Source: Microbacterium atlanticum
Lineage (GTDB): Bacteria; Actinomycetota; Actinomycetes; Actinomycetales; Microbacteriaceae
NCBI RefSeq assembly: GCF_015277815.1
Contig: NZ_CP063813.1
Span: forward strand, 2,604,001-2,668,000
Length of the DNA: 64,000 bases
Reading direction: 5' to 3'
Position numbers and translations under genes: made by a program. The notes beneath the pieces were generated by a model. The model did no database searches. It was not told the origin of the DNA and saw only the letters and a list, made by a program, of their open reading frames with translations. Shown here one piece after another: positions 14,291-22,842 of this stretch (the first letter of the stretch is position 1; every line of letters begins with the position of its first letter).

Positions 14291-16747
14291 TCAGGGGCGG
14301 GCCTCGAGGCGCACGACGACGGACTTGGACGTCGGGGTCCCCGAGACGTCGGCGACCGAGTCGAGCGGCACGAGGACGTTCGTCTCGGGGTAGTAGGCGG
14401 CGGCGTTGCCCCGCGGCGTGCGGTAGGCGACGATGCGGAACTCCTCCGCCCTGCGCTCCTCGACCGTGCCGTCCGGCCGCGTCCACTCCGAGACCAGGTC
14501 GACGATGTCGTCCTCGGCGAACCCGAGCGCCACGATGTCCTTCTCGTTGACCAGCACCACTCGGCGCCCGCCGCGGATTCCGCGATACCGGTCGTCCTTG
14601 CCGTAGATCGTCGTGTTGTACTGATCGTGCGAGCGCAGCGTCTGCAGCAGCAGTCGTCCGCGCGGGATCACCGGGTACACGAGCGGGTTGACCGTGAAGC
14701 GGGCTTTGCCGTCGGCGGTCGCGAACCGGCGGGCGTCGCGCGGACCGTTGGGCAGGTGCAGGGTGCGACCCTTGTCGATGCGCTCCTCGTAGTCCTCGAA
14801 GCCGGGGATGACCCGCGCGATGTGCGAGCGGATCAGCGCGTAGTCGGCTTCGAGGGCGGCCCAGTCCGCGAGCGGGACGTTGGACGGATGCCCCACACCG
14901 GCCGGGTCCGGTCCATCGGTGCGGGCCTCTTCGCGCGGCGAGCGTTCGGGGTAGCCGCGGTCGTGCCGCGTGGCGCCGCCGCCCGCCGGCGGCGCCGCGG
15001 GGGCGTCGGGGCGTGCGCCGGATGCTCCGGCGGAGGTCCCGAAGACGAGCGCGCTCAGGCGGGACACGATGGCGACCTCGCTGAGCAGCTCCTCGGACGG
15101 CGGCGCCAGCCGCCCGCGCGAGGCGTGCACCGCGCCCATGGAGTCCTCGACGGTGACCCGCTGCTCGCGGCCGCCGCGGCGGTCGCGGTCGGTGCGGCCG
15201 AGCGTCGGCAGGATGAGCGCCCGCCGCCCGGTCACGACGTGAGAGCGGTTGAGCTTGGTCGACACCTGCACCGTGAGGCCGACGCGCGCCATGCCCGCCT
15301 CGACGACGGCGGTGTCGGGAGTGGCCGAGACGAAATTGCCGCCCATGCCCATGAAGAACCGCACGCGGCCGTCGCGCATCGCCCGGATCGCCTCGACGGT
15401 GTCGTAGCCGTGCTCGCGAGGAGCCGCGAAGCCGAACTCGCGGTCGAGGGCGTCGAGGAAGGCGGCGGACGGCTTCTCGTAGATGCCGACGGTGCGGTCG
15501 CCCTGCACGTTGGAGTGACCGCGCACGGGGCAGACGCCGGCTCCCGCGCGGCCGATGTTCCCCTGCAGCAGCAGCATGTTCACCACGTCGCGCAGCATCG
15601 GCACCGAGTGCTTGTGCTGCGTCAGCCCCATCGCCCAGCAGACGATGGTGGCCTTCGAAGCCCGCACCGCCTCGCCCACGCGTCGCAACGCCTTCTCGGG
15701 AAGCCCGGTGGCGGCGACGAACTCGCGCCACGGGGCATCCGTCATCGCCTGACGGTAGGCCTCGAAGCCGCTCGTGTGCGTCGCGATGAACTCCGCGTCC
15801 AGAACCCCGCCCTCCGCAGCCTCGGCCTCCAGGAGGTGCTTGCCGATCGCCTGGAAGAGCGCCTGGTCGCCGCCGAGGCGGATCTGCACGAACTCGTCGG
15901 CGAGCTTCGTGCCGCCGAAGGCGACCCCGCGCACGGTCTGCGGGTTCTCGAAGCGCATGAGGCCTGCCTCGGGCAGCGGATTCACCGCGATGATGGTGGC
16001 CCCGCGCTGCTTGGCCTTCTCGAGCGCCGACAGCATGCGCGGGTGGTTCGTGCCGGGGTTCTGGCCGGCGACGATGAGCAGGTCGGCCTCGTGGATGTCC
16101 TCGATCGACACCGTGCCCTTGCCGATGCCGATGGTCTCGGTGAGGGCCGACCCGCTGGACTCATGGCACATGTTCGAGCAGTCGGGGAGATTGTTGGTCC
16201 CGATCCCGCGCACGAGCAGCTGGTACAGGAACGCCGCCTCGTTGGAGGTGCGGCCTGACGTGTAGAACACGGCCTCGTCCGGGTCGTCGAGGGACCGGAG
16301 CTCGTCGGCGATGAGGCGCAGCGCGTCGTCCCACGAGATCGGCCGATAGTGGGAGGCTCCCTCGTCGAGCATCATCGGATGCGTCAAGCGCCCCTGCTGC
16401 CCGAGCCACCAGTCGTCGTGCGCGCGCAGCTCGTCGAGCGAGTGAGAGGCGAAGAACTCCGGCTCGACGCGTCGCAGCGTCGCCTCCTCGGCGACCGCCT
16501 TGGCGCCGTTCTCGCAGAACTCCGCGACGTGACGCCGGTCCTCCTCCGGCCAGGCGCAGCCGGGGCAGTCGAAGCCGTCCTTCTGGTTCACCTGCAGCAG
16601 GGTCTGCACCGAGCGGGTCACGCCCATCTGCTCGTTGGCCATCTCGAGGGCGTGCAGCACCGCCGGCACGCCCACAGCGACCTTCTTCGGTCGCGTCACG
16701 TGCACGCGGGACTCGTCGATGTCAGCGGTCGGGGGCTTCGTCGCCAT
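14291..16747 (-). CDS. FdhF/YdeP family molybdopterin-dependent oxidoreductase
   Basis: 818 residues. The N-terminus has a short CPGC motif (FDCPGCAWPE, ~residues 59-68) rather than a full four-cysteine 4Fe-4S site. The molybdopterin core follows: YTSGRTSNEAAFLYQLL, CSNMCHESSG with a Cys that may bind Mo, AGQNPGTNHPRM, and the C-terminal molybdopterin dinucleotide-binding region LLLQTLRSHDQYNTTIYGKDDRYRG. This is the YdeP/FdhF-like group linked to acid or general stress rather than proven formate oxidation. A Pro/Gly/Arg-rich insert of about 50 residues (~573-623) interrupts the protein. TAGCCT (16754-16759) lies 6 nt before the ATG. Downstream mogA and moaE supply its cofactor. Confidence 0.85.
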   Translation of the reverse strand: MATKPPTADIDESRVHVTRPKKVAVGVPAVLHALEMANEQMGVTRSVQTLLQVNQKDGFDCPGCAWPEEDRRHVAEFCENGAKAVAEEATLRRVEPEFFASHSLDELRAHDDWWLGQQGRLTHPMMLDEGASHYRPISWDDALRLIADELRSLDDPDEAVFYTSGRTSNEAAFLYQLLVRGIGTNNLPDCSNMCHESSGSALTETIGIGKGTVSIEDIHEADLLIVAGQNPGTNHPRMLSALEKAKQRGATIIAVNPLPEAGLMRFENPQTVRGVAFGGTKLADEFVQIRLGGDQALFQAIGKHLLEAEAAEGGVLDAEFIATHTSGFEAYRQAMTDAPWREFVAATGLPEKALRRVGEAVRASKATIVCWAMGLTQHKHSVPMLRDVVNMLLLQGNIGRAGAGVCPVRGHSNVQGDRTVGIYEKPSAAFLDALDREFGFAAPREHGYDTVEAIRAMRDGRVRFFMGMGGNFVSATPDTAVVEAGMARVGLTVQVSTKLNRSHVVTGRRALILPTLGRTDRDRRGGREQRVTVEDSMGAVHASRGRLAPPSEELLSEVAIVSRLSALVFGTSAGASGARPDAPAAPPAGGGATRHDRGYPERSPREEARTDGPDPAGVGHPSNVPLADWAALEADYALIRSHIARVIPGFEDYEERIDKGRTLHLPNGPRDARRFATADGKARFTVNPLVYPVIPRGRLLLQTLRSHDQYNTTIYGKDDRYRGIRGGRRVVLVNEKDIVALGFAEDDIVDLVSEWTRPDGTVEERRAEEFRIVAYRTPRGNAAAYYPETNVLVPLDSVADVSGTPTSKSVVVRLEARP

Positions 16748-16840
16748 ACCTCCAGGCTATGCCTCCCCGGCTCGGGTGGCGGCATCCGCGCACTCCCGCC
16801 ACTCCCGCGGTTGGGCGACCCTCGGCGTGCGCGCGCGGCG

Positions 16841-18850
16841 TCAGCGCCGCCCGGTGCCGAACATCCCGCGAATCACGCCGCCGAGGATCGCCTCGGTGGA
16901 CTTGGAGTTCAGGATCTGCTCGAGCGGGGACTTCGACGACGACCGCGAGGTGCGCGTGGTGCCGGCGGTCTTCTTGAGCAGCCGCTCGTACTCCCGCTGC
17001 GCCTTCTTCTCGGCCGCGGCCTGCTGCTTGTCCATCGCCGCCTTCTGCTTGGCGTACTCGGCATCGGCCTTCGCCTTGGCCAGCGCGGCCTCCTCGGCCG
17101 CTGCGGCCTCCTCGGCGGCGCGCATCTTGGCGGTGAGGATCTCGCGCGCGGACTCCCGGTCGATCGCGGTGCCGTACTTCGCCAGAAGCGGCGATGCCTT
17201 CACCGCGGCTTCGATGGCCGGGTCCGGTGTGGGCGACATGAGGCCCTGTGGCGCCCGCAGCCGCGTCCACGCCACCGGCGTCGGCGCGCCCTTCTCGCTC
17301 ATCACGGTGACGATCGCCTCACCCGTGCCGAGTTCCTGCAGCACCCGCTCGAGGTCGTAGCCCGAGGTCGGATACGTGCCCACGGTCGCACGGAGCGCCT
17401 TGGCGTCGTCGGGCGTGAACGCACGAAGCGCGTGCTGCACGCGTGACCCGAGCTGGGCCAGCACATCGGAGGGAACGTCCTTGGGCGTCTGCGTCACGAA
17501 GAACACGCCGACGCCCTTCGAGCGGATGAGCCGCACCGTCTGCACGATCGCCGCCAGGAAGTCCTTCGACGCATCACGGAACAGCAGGTGCGCCTCGTCG
17601 AAGAAGAAGACCAGCTTCGGCTTGTCGGCATCCCCCACCTCGGGGAGCATCTCGAACAGCTCGGCCAGCAGGTACATCAGGAAGGTCGAGAAGAGCTCGG
17701 GCTTGTCGATGACGCCGGGAACCTCGAGCAGGCTGATGATCCCCCGTCCGTCGGGTGCCGTGCGGAGGAAATCGGCCACCTCGAACTCGGGCTCGCCGAA
17801 GAACACGTCGGCTCCGGCATCCGCGAACGTGATCAGCTCGCGCAGGATGACCCCGGCTGTCGCCGCCGACAGCCCGCCGAGCTCCTTCAGCTCCCCCTTG
17901 CCCTCGTCGCTCGTGAGGTGCGTGAGCACGGCTCGCAGGTCGGACAGGTCCACCAGCGCCAGGCCGTTCGCGTCGGCATAGTGGAACACCAGCCCCAGAC
18001 TCGACTCCTGCGTCGGGTTGAGCCCCAGCACCTTGCTCAGCAGCAGCGGCCCGAACCCCGACACCGTCGCGCGTACAGGGACCCCCTTGCCGATGCCTCC
18101 CAGCGCGAAGTACTCGGTGACGGATGCCTCGGGCTTCCAGTCCTGCCCGATCCCGCGGGTGCGCGCGGTGAGCTTCTCGCTGGGCTCGCCGGGCGTCGCC
18201 ACGCCCGACAGGTCGCCCTTGATGTCGGCGGCGAACACCGGCACGCCCTTGGCGGCGAGCTGCTCGGCGAGACCCTGCAGAGTGCGGGTCTTGCCGGTAC
18301 CGGTCGCGCCGGCGACGAGCCCGTGCCGGTTCATCATCGCGAGCGGGATCCGGATCTGCGCGTCGGGCATCGGGTCGCCGTTGACCAGCGCCCCGAGGTC
18401 GAGGGTGGCACCCTCGAACCGGTAGCCGGCGGTGACCTTCGCGACGTCCTCGGCCTCGAGCGGGCCGGAGGGCCGCGCGTCCGGCCCGGGCGACCCCGAC
18501 GGCACGGGAGCCGACTCTTCCGCGGCCGCCGTGGGCGAATCCGCCTGCGCCTCCGGCACCTCGGTCTTGACGGGCGCCTCCGCGGGCGCCAGAGGTTCGG
18601 ACGGCTCCTCGGCCGGATCAGGTGGCACTGCCGGGGCGGGCGCCTGCGCAGCGCCGCCGGCGACGCGCGCCTTCGCGGCAGCTGCCTCCGCGGCGGCGAG
18701 CGCAGCTCTGGCCTGCGCCGCCTGCAACTGCGCCTCGGCCGCCTCGGCCTCCGCCCGCAGGCGGGCGAGCTCCGCCTCGGCGGCGACGACGGCCGGGTCG
18801 GTCGCGGACGATGCGGTCGCGGGCGATTCGGGCGCGTCGGCGGCGGTCAT
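16841..18850 (-). CDS. HerA-like helicase domain ATPase (DUF853 type)
   Basis: 669 residues. An Ala/Glu-rich N-terminal coiled-coil (residues ~18-65) and an acidic, Pro-rich linker precede the P-loop ATPase: Walker A GATGTGKT at 181-188, FAADIKGDLSG, Walker B LVFFFDEAHLLF, and FVTQTPKDVPSDVLAQLGSRVQHALRAFTPDDAKAL (sensor/arginine region). A second coiled-coil rich in Ala, Lys and Glu (~560-630) and a Ser/Arg-rich end follow. The family forms hexameric translocases; a DNA role is inferred, and no NurA partner nuclease is nearby. TAGGCT at 18857-18862 lies 6 nt before the ATG, overlapping the stop codon of the upstream PAP2 gene. Confidence 0.85.
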   Translation of the reverse strand: MTAADAPESPATASSATDPAVVAAEAELARLRAEAEAAEAQLQAAQARAALAAAEAAAAKARVAGGAAQAPAPAVPPDPAEEPSEPLAPAEAPVKTEVPEAQADSPTAAAEESAPVPSGSPGPDARPSGPLEAEDVAKVTAGYRFEGATLDLGALVNGDPMPDAQIRIPLAMMNRHGLVAGATGTGKTRTLQGLAEQLAAKGVPVFAADIKGDLSGVATPGEPSEKLTARTRGIGQDWKPEASVTEYFALGGIGKGVPVRATVSGFGPLLLSKVLGLNPTQESSLGLVFHYADANGLALVDLSDLRAVLTHLTSDEGKGELKELGGLSAATAGVILRELITFADAGADVFFGEPEFEVADFLRTAPDGRGIISLLEVPGVIDKPELFSTFLMYLLAELFEMLPEVGDADKPKLVFFFDEAHLLFRDASKDFLAAIVQTVRLIRSKGVGVFFVTQTPKDVPSDVLAQLGSRVQHALRAFTPDDAKALRATVGTYPTSGYDLERVLQELGTGEAIVTVMSEKGAPTPVAWTRLRAPQGLMSPTPDPAIEAAVKASPLLAKYGTAIDRESAREILTAKMRAAEEAAAAEEAALAKAKADAEYAKQKAAMDKQQAAAEKKAQREYERLLKKTAGTTRTSRSSSKSPLEQILNSKSTEAILGGVIRGMFGTGRR

Positions 18851-18854
18851 GCGC

Positions 18855-19523
18855 TCAGCCTAGCGACGCGCGTTTCGCCCCGGCATCCGACCATTCCTTC
18901 GCCATCGGGACGGCGAACGCGGCGGCCACCATCAGCGCCGTCCCGGCTCCGATCATCGCGCCGCCGACGGTGTCGCTCAGCCAATGGGCGTGGAGGTACG
19001 TGCGGCTGAACGCCATCAGGACGACCCACCCGGCACCGACCAGGGAAACCCAGACGCGGGGGAAGACCACCCACGCCGCGACGGCGATGGTCGCCGCGTT
19101 GGCCACGTGCCCTGACGGGTACGACCCGTAGTCGGCGACGACGACGATGTCCTCCGGACGGACCCTGCCGAACAGGTGCTTGAGCACCTGCACACCGCCC
19201 GCCGACACCGCCTCGGCGGCGAGGAAGAACGCCGCCGCCCACGGTCGCCGCAGCAGCACGAGCACGAGAGCGCCGCCCAGCGGCACCACCAGCACTGCGA
19301 CCCACCCGCCGCCGACCCAGTCCATGAAGTGCGCGAACGCACTGACGACCGGGTTGAACGCGTCGGCCACGAGCGCGTTCCACCAGAGGTCGATCGCGAA
19401 CGGCTCGTCGCCCGTGCTGAAGACCCACCATCCGAGCAGGCACGACAGCACCACGAGACTGCCGCCCACCACGAGGTAGGCGACCACCGGTACCGCGACC
19501 CGCCGCTGCGCCGACGTCGTCAT
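18855..19523 (-). CDS. PAP2-family membrane phosphatase
   Basis: 222 residues from the ATG at 19523; a GTG 36 bases further upstream (19559) is possible. About six hydrophobic segments. The three PAP2 phosphatase motifs are present: KHLFGRVRP, the PSGH of YGSYPSGHVANAAT, and SRTYLHAHWLSDTVGG with the catalytic His. Members dephosphorylate lipid phosphates such as undecaprenyl diphosphate or phosphatidic acid outside the membrane; the exact substrate cannot be read from sequence. Its stop is 5 bases before the HerA-like gene's start codon. Confidence 0.85.
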   Translation of the reverse strand: MTTSAQRRVAVPVVAYLVVGGSLVVLSCLLGWWVFSTGDEPFAIDLWWNALVADAFNPVVSAFAHFMDWVGGGWVAVLVVPLGGALVLVLLRRPWAAAFFLAAEAVSAGGVQVLKHLFGRVRPEDIVVVADYGSYPSGHVANAATIAVAAWVVFPRVWVSLVGAGWVVLMAFSRTYLHAHWLSDTVGGAMIGAGTALMVAAAFAVPMAKEWSDAGAKRASLG

Positions 19524-19632
19524 CGCCCCATTCTGCCGGGGCGGCGCGGCCGCAGTCACCCTCTCGCCCTGTTCGAGCCCGGAATGCTATGGTGCCGTGC
19601 CCCGGGCCGCAGCTATCGGCGCCCGTGCGGGG

Positions 19633-21027
19633 TCACGGGGCGAGCCGCTCCACCGTCCGCGGGCGCACGATCAGCCACAGGGCGAGCACGCCGATCACGG
19701 CGCATCCGACCATGACCGATGCCATCGTGGTCGCCGTGATGCCGGCGTCGCGGGCCAGCCAGCCGACGAGCGGCGAGATGACCCCGGCGACGCCGAAGTT
19801 GGTGGCGCCGATGATCGACTGCGCCGTGCCCGCCGCCCTGCCGTGCCGATCCAGCGCGAGCACCTGCACGCACGGGAATGTGAACCCGCACGCGGTCATG
19901 AACGCGAAGAGCGGCACGATGGTGCCCCAGAGGCCGAGGCCGAGCTGGTCGGTGACGACGATGGCGGATGCCGCGACGACGAGCACGGCGGTCGACCAGG
20001 CCATGACCCACTGCGGACCGAAGCGGGCGGCCAGGCGCGACGCCGTCTGCACGCCCACGACCACGCCGAGCGAGTTGGCCGCGAACAGCAGACCGTACTG
20101 CTGGGCGTTGAAGCCGTACTCCTGCTGGAACAGGAACGACGAGCTCGACAGATACGAGAACAGTCCCGAGAACGTCATGCCGCCGATGATCAGCACGCCG
20201 ATGAAGACACGGTCTCGGAACACGCTGCGGTAGCGCTGCCACACCGTCGTCGCGCCCTTCTCGTGCCGGCGCGCGGGCGGGAGCGTCTCGGGCAGGTAGA
20301 CCACCGCCGAGACGAGCATCACCGCGCCGTAGACGGCGAGCACGACGAAGATGCCGCGCCACGGCATGACGGCGAGCAGGGCCGATCCGACCAGCGGCGC
20401 GAGCACCGGCGCCACCCCGGTGACCAGCGCCAACCGTGAGAGCATCACGACCAGCCGCCTGCCGCCGAACAGGTCGCGCACGATGGCCGCCGCGACCACG
20501 CCGCCCGCGGCGGCGCCCGCACCCTGGAGCACCCGCGCGACCGAGAGCAGCTCGAGTGTCGGCGCGAGCGCGGCGGCGGTGCTGGCGAGGACGTGGACGG
20601 CGGTCACCGAGAGCAGCGGCACCCGCCGGCCCACCTTGTCGCTGAGCGGGCCCACGATGAGCTGGCCGAGCGCGAATCCGACCATCGTCCCCGTCAGGGT
20701 GAGCTGGATGGCCGCCGCTGTGGTGTCGAAGTCCGCCTCGAGCACGGGGAAGGCCGGCAGATACAGGTCGATCGTGAACGGGCCGAGCGCCGTCAGCGCG
20801 CCCAGCAGGACGATGTAGAGCACTCGGCGCCGGTGCGGGATGGAGTCGCCGGGGTGCAGGACGATCGGCGCGGTCGCCGGGTTGCTGCCGAGTGTGCGGA
20901 TGGCGCCCGTCGATGTCGCATGCGGCTTCGGCGGCGTGGCGGCCTGGCTGCGGCCGTCGTCGAGGCGGTGGTCGGCGACGGTGCGGTCTTCGGGGTTGTG
21001 GACGGGGATGGTGGCGGTGTCGAGCAA
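19633..21027 (-). CDS. Bcr/CflA-type multidrug MFS exporter
   Basis: A 12-helix MFS protein: ALGPFTIDLYLPAFPVLEADF (typical of Bcr/CflA TM1), GQLIVGPLSDKVGRRVPLL (motif A), RVLQGAGAAAGGVVAAAIVRDLF and LAPLVGSALLAVMPWRGIF (motif C region). It would export drugs or small metabolites by proton antiport. The start is unclear: the frame is open far upstream, the best conserved part starts near GTG 20823, and the only earlier plausible in-frame start is TTG 21027, which adds about 68 polar residues. Neither has a good RBS. A TCGAATCGATTCGA palindrome lies 142 bp upstream of the TTG. Confidence 0.8.
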   Translation of the reverse strand: MLDTATIPVHNPEDRTVADHRLDDGRSQAATPPKPHATSTGAIRTLGSNPATAPIVLHPGDSIPHRRRVLYIVLLGALTALGPFTIDLYLPAFPVLEADFDTTAAAIQLTLTGTMVGFALGQLIVGPLSDKVGRRVPLLSVTAVHVLASTAAALAPTLELLSVARVLQGAGAAAGGVVAAAIVRDLFGGRRLVVMLSRLALVTGVAPVLAPLVGSALLAVMPWRGIFVVLAVYGAVMLVSAVVYLPETLPPARRHEKGATTVWQRYRSVFRDRVFIGVLIIGGMTFSGLFSYLSSSSFLFQQEYGFNAQQYGLLFAANSLGVVVGVQTASRLAARFGPQWVMAWSTAVLVVAASAIVVTDQLGLGLWGTIVPLFAFMTACGFTFPCVQVLALDRHGRAAGTAQSIIGATNFGVAGVISPLVGWLARDAGITATTMASVMVGCAVIGVLALWLIVRPRTVERLAP

Positions 21028-21378
21028 CAGCGTTTCGTTTCGTGGCGGATCGTCCGTGGTCGGGCGGACGGCAGAGTCGCCGCCCGCAAGAGCGTGCGGC
21101 GAAGGGGAGGAGAAGGGGTCGAATCGCTTACGCGGATGCCGATCTGCTGCACCCGCGGACCATCGAGGTCGAATCGATTCGAGATCCCATGCTACCGGAC
21201 GACGCCGGGGCACCCGCAAGCGCTCTCCCGCTGCGCGGGCATGGCCGGCGCTGTCGGCGCCTTCCCAGGGCGTGACACATGCGCTCGCATAGGATGAGCA
21301 CGACCCGTCGTCTTCTCGCTCAGCGGCGTGAGCCGGGCGCCCCCGACCCCTGTTCATCGATTGGCAGAGATCAGAGCA
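21028..21378. other. Intergenic region between divergent MFS exporter and DUF3105 genes
   Basis: No convincing gene. Open frames here are extensions of the flanking genes or Arg/Ser-rich shadows. The one clear signal is a 14-bp perfect palindrome at 21169-21182. A TAGGAT hexamer at 21290-21295 could be a -10 box for the DUF3105 gene, without a matching -35. Confidence 0.5.
21169..21182. promoter_or_regulatory. 14-bp perfect palindrome in the MFS/DUF3105 divergent region
   Basis: TCGAATCGATTCGA is a perfect dyad, AT-richer than its surroundings, and placed between two divergent genes. This suggests a regulator-binding site, possibly for control of the exporter. No regulator gene is adjacent, so the binding protein is unknown. 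Confidence 0.4.
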
Positions 21379-22089
21379 ATGACCCCGTCCCCCGCCGACA
21401 GGCGCAAGAGCGGCAATCCCGCGACGCAGGCGCAGATCGACCTCACCGTCAAGCAGCAGCGCGAGCAGAAGCGGCAGGAGAAGCTCGCGGAGTACCAGCG
21501 CCAGCTCGCGAAGCGTCGCCGCAGCAAGCTCGTGTGGTGGATCGTCGGCGCTACGGCCGCCGTGCTGGTGGTGGCGGCCATCGTGGCGTCGATCGTCTTC
21601 GCGCCCGCCCCCGCGCCGTCGTACGACAGGGGCGACAGCGACGGCAGCGGCATCGAGGGCCTCGAGACGTTCGAGAACACGGCGAGCCATGTCGACACGG
21701 CGGTCGACTACGAGCAGACGCCTCCGGCCGGCGGCGATCACAACGCGATCTGGCTGAACTGCGGCGTGTACACGCAGCCGGTGCCGAACGAGAACGCCGT
21801 CCACTCCCTCGAACACGGCGCGGTCTGGGTCACCTACGACCCGGCTCAGGTCTCGGACGACGACATCGCGGCGCTCGAGGCGCAGCTGCCCTCCACGTAC
21901 ACCGTGCTGTCTCCCTATGAGGGCATGGACTCCCCGATCGCGGTGAGCGCGTGGAACGCGCAGCTCAAGGTCGACGAGGCCGACGACGAGCGCATCGAGC
22001 AGTTCATCCGGGCCTACTGGCGCAGCACCAACGCTCCCGAGCCGAACGCCGCGTGCACCGGCGCGTACGACGCGCCCGGCAAGAAGTAG
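21379..22089 (+). CDS. DUF3105 membrane-anchored protein
   Basis: 236 residues from the ATG at 21379; an upstream ATG at 21328 would add 17 residues with no RBS. N-terminal basic, Gln/Lys-rich helix (QAQIDLTVKQQREQKRQEKLAEYQRQLAKRRR) and one transmembrane segment at about residues 50-72, then an extracytoplasmic DUF3105 domain with DHNAIWLNCGVYTQPVPNENAVHSLEHGAVWVTYDP and two Cys residues. Function unknown; the conserved His/Cys residues suggest metal or disulfide chemistry. It is followed after 8 bases by a DUF305 gene, a pairing that recurs in actinobacteria and hints at a shared envelope role. Confidence 0.87.
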   Translation: MTPSPADRRKSGNPATQAQIDLTVKQQREQKRQEKLAEYQRQLAKRRRSKLVWWIVGATAAVLVVAAIVASIVFAPAPAPSYDRGDSDGSGIEGLETFENTASHVDTAVDYEQTPPAGGDHNAIWLNCGVYTQPVPNENAVHSLEHGAVWVTYDPAQVSDDDIAALEAQLPSTYTVLSPYEGMDSPIAVSAWNAQLKVDEADDERIEQFIRAYWRSTNAPEPNAACTGAYDAPGKK

Positions 22090-22097
22090 GCCTCGAC

Positions 22098-22772
22098 GTG
22101 TCGGACGACGTCCCGGCCGGGCCGTCCCGCCGCTGGTTCGTCATCGTCGTCGCGCTCGTCCTGATCGGCGCGCTCGGATTCGCCGTCGGGCGGTTCTCGA
22201 CGTTCGGCGTCGCCCAGAGCGCCGCCGCCCCCGGCACCGCCTCCCCCGAGGCCGGCTTCTCGCGGGACATGCAGGTCCACCACGCGCAGGCGATCCAGAT
22301 GGCGATGGAGATCTATCGCAAGACGGAGGACGACGAGCTGCGCGTGCTCTCGTACGACATCGCGACCGGTCAGGCCGGCCAGCGCGGCGAGATGTACGAC
22401 TGGCTGGTGCAGTGGGGTCTCCCGCAGACCGGCGGACCCACGATGCAGTGGATGGAGGCCTCATCGGTCGACCACGCCCACGGCTCGACGGCGGGCGAGG
22501 CGATGAGCGAGGACGAGGCGCACGCGGCGATGGGGATGGCCTCCGCCGAGGAGCTCGCCGCGCTCGAGGCGGCGAGCGGTCAGGAAGCCGACTGCCTCTT
22601 CCTCGAGCTGATGATCCGCCATCACGAAGGCGCGATCCCCATGGCCGAGGCGCTGCTGGAGCTCGGCAGCGATCCGCGCGCGCTGCAGGTCGCCGAGGCG
22701 ATCCAGTCCGGCCAGACGTCCGAGATCGACGCCATGCGGTCGATCCAGCAGCGCCTCGGCTGCAGCGCCTGA
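22098..22772 (+). CDS. DUF305 domain protein, membrane anchored
   Basis: 224 residues from GTG 22098. One N-terminal transmembrane helix (about 13-31) then two DUF305 repeats of the ferritin-like helical type: FSRDMQVHHAQAIQMAMEIY and LFLELMIRHHEGAIPMAEALLELG, each with a conserved HH pair and Met residues that could bind metal (copper has been proposed for relatives). A Met/His-rich stretch lies between them. The location outside the membrane and the coupling to DUF3105 suggest envelope metal handling; this is inference. Confidence 0.88.
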   Translation: MSDDVPAGPSRRWFVIVVALVLIGALGFAVGRFSTFGVAQSAAAPGTASPEAGFSRDMQVHHAQAIQMAMEIYRKTEDDELRVLSYDIATGQAGQRGEMYDWLVQWGLPQTGGPTMQWMEASSVDHAHGSTAGEAMSEDEAHAAMGMASAEELAALEAASGQEADCLFLELMIRHHEGAIPMAEALLELGSDPRALQVAEAIQSGQTSEIDAMRSIQQRLGCSA

Positions 22773-22790
22773 CCCACGACAGCGGACAGC

Positions 22791-22833
22791 CGGATGCCGC
22801 GGGCATGCGCTCTGCGCCGGCCCGCGGCATCCG
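22791..22833. terminator. Convergent hairpin between DUF305 and sugar permease genes
   Basis: Arms CGGATGCCGCGGGC and GCCCGCGGCATCCG pair perfectly over 14 bp around a 15-nt loop. It sits between the ends of two convergent genes (22772 and 22843) and has no T-tract, so it may act as a bidirectional terminator or mRNA 3' end stabiliser. Confidence 0.65.
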
Positions 22834-22842
22834 TGATCCGGC

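Noticed and set aside
17588..19009. 473-codon plus-strand frame opposite the HerA-like gene
   Set aside because: Arg/His/Leu-rich low-complexity product; the opposite strand encodes clear ATPase motifs.
20793..21152. 119-codon minus-strand ORF beginning upstream of the Bcr/CflA exporter
   Set aside because: Ser/Arg/Pro-rich product in another frame of the exporter's upstream region; no RBS.
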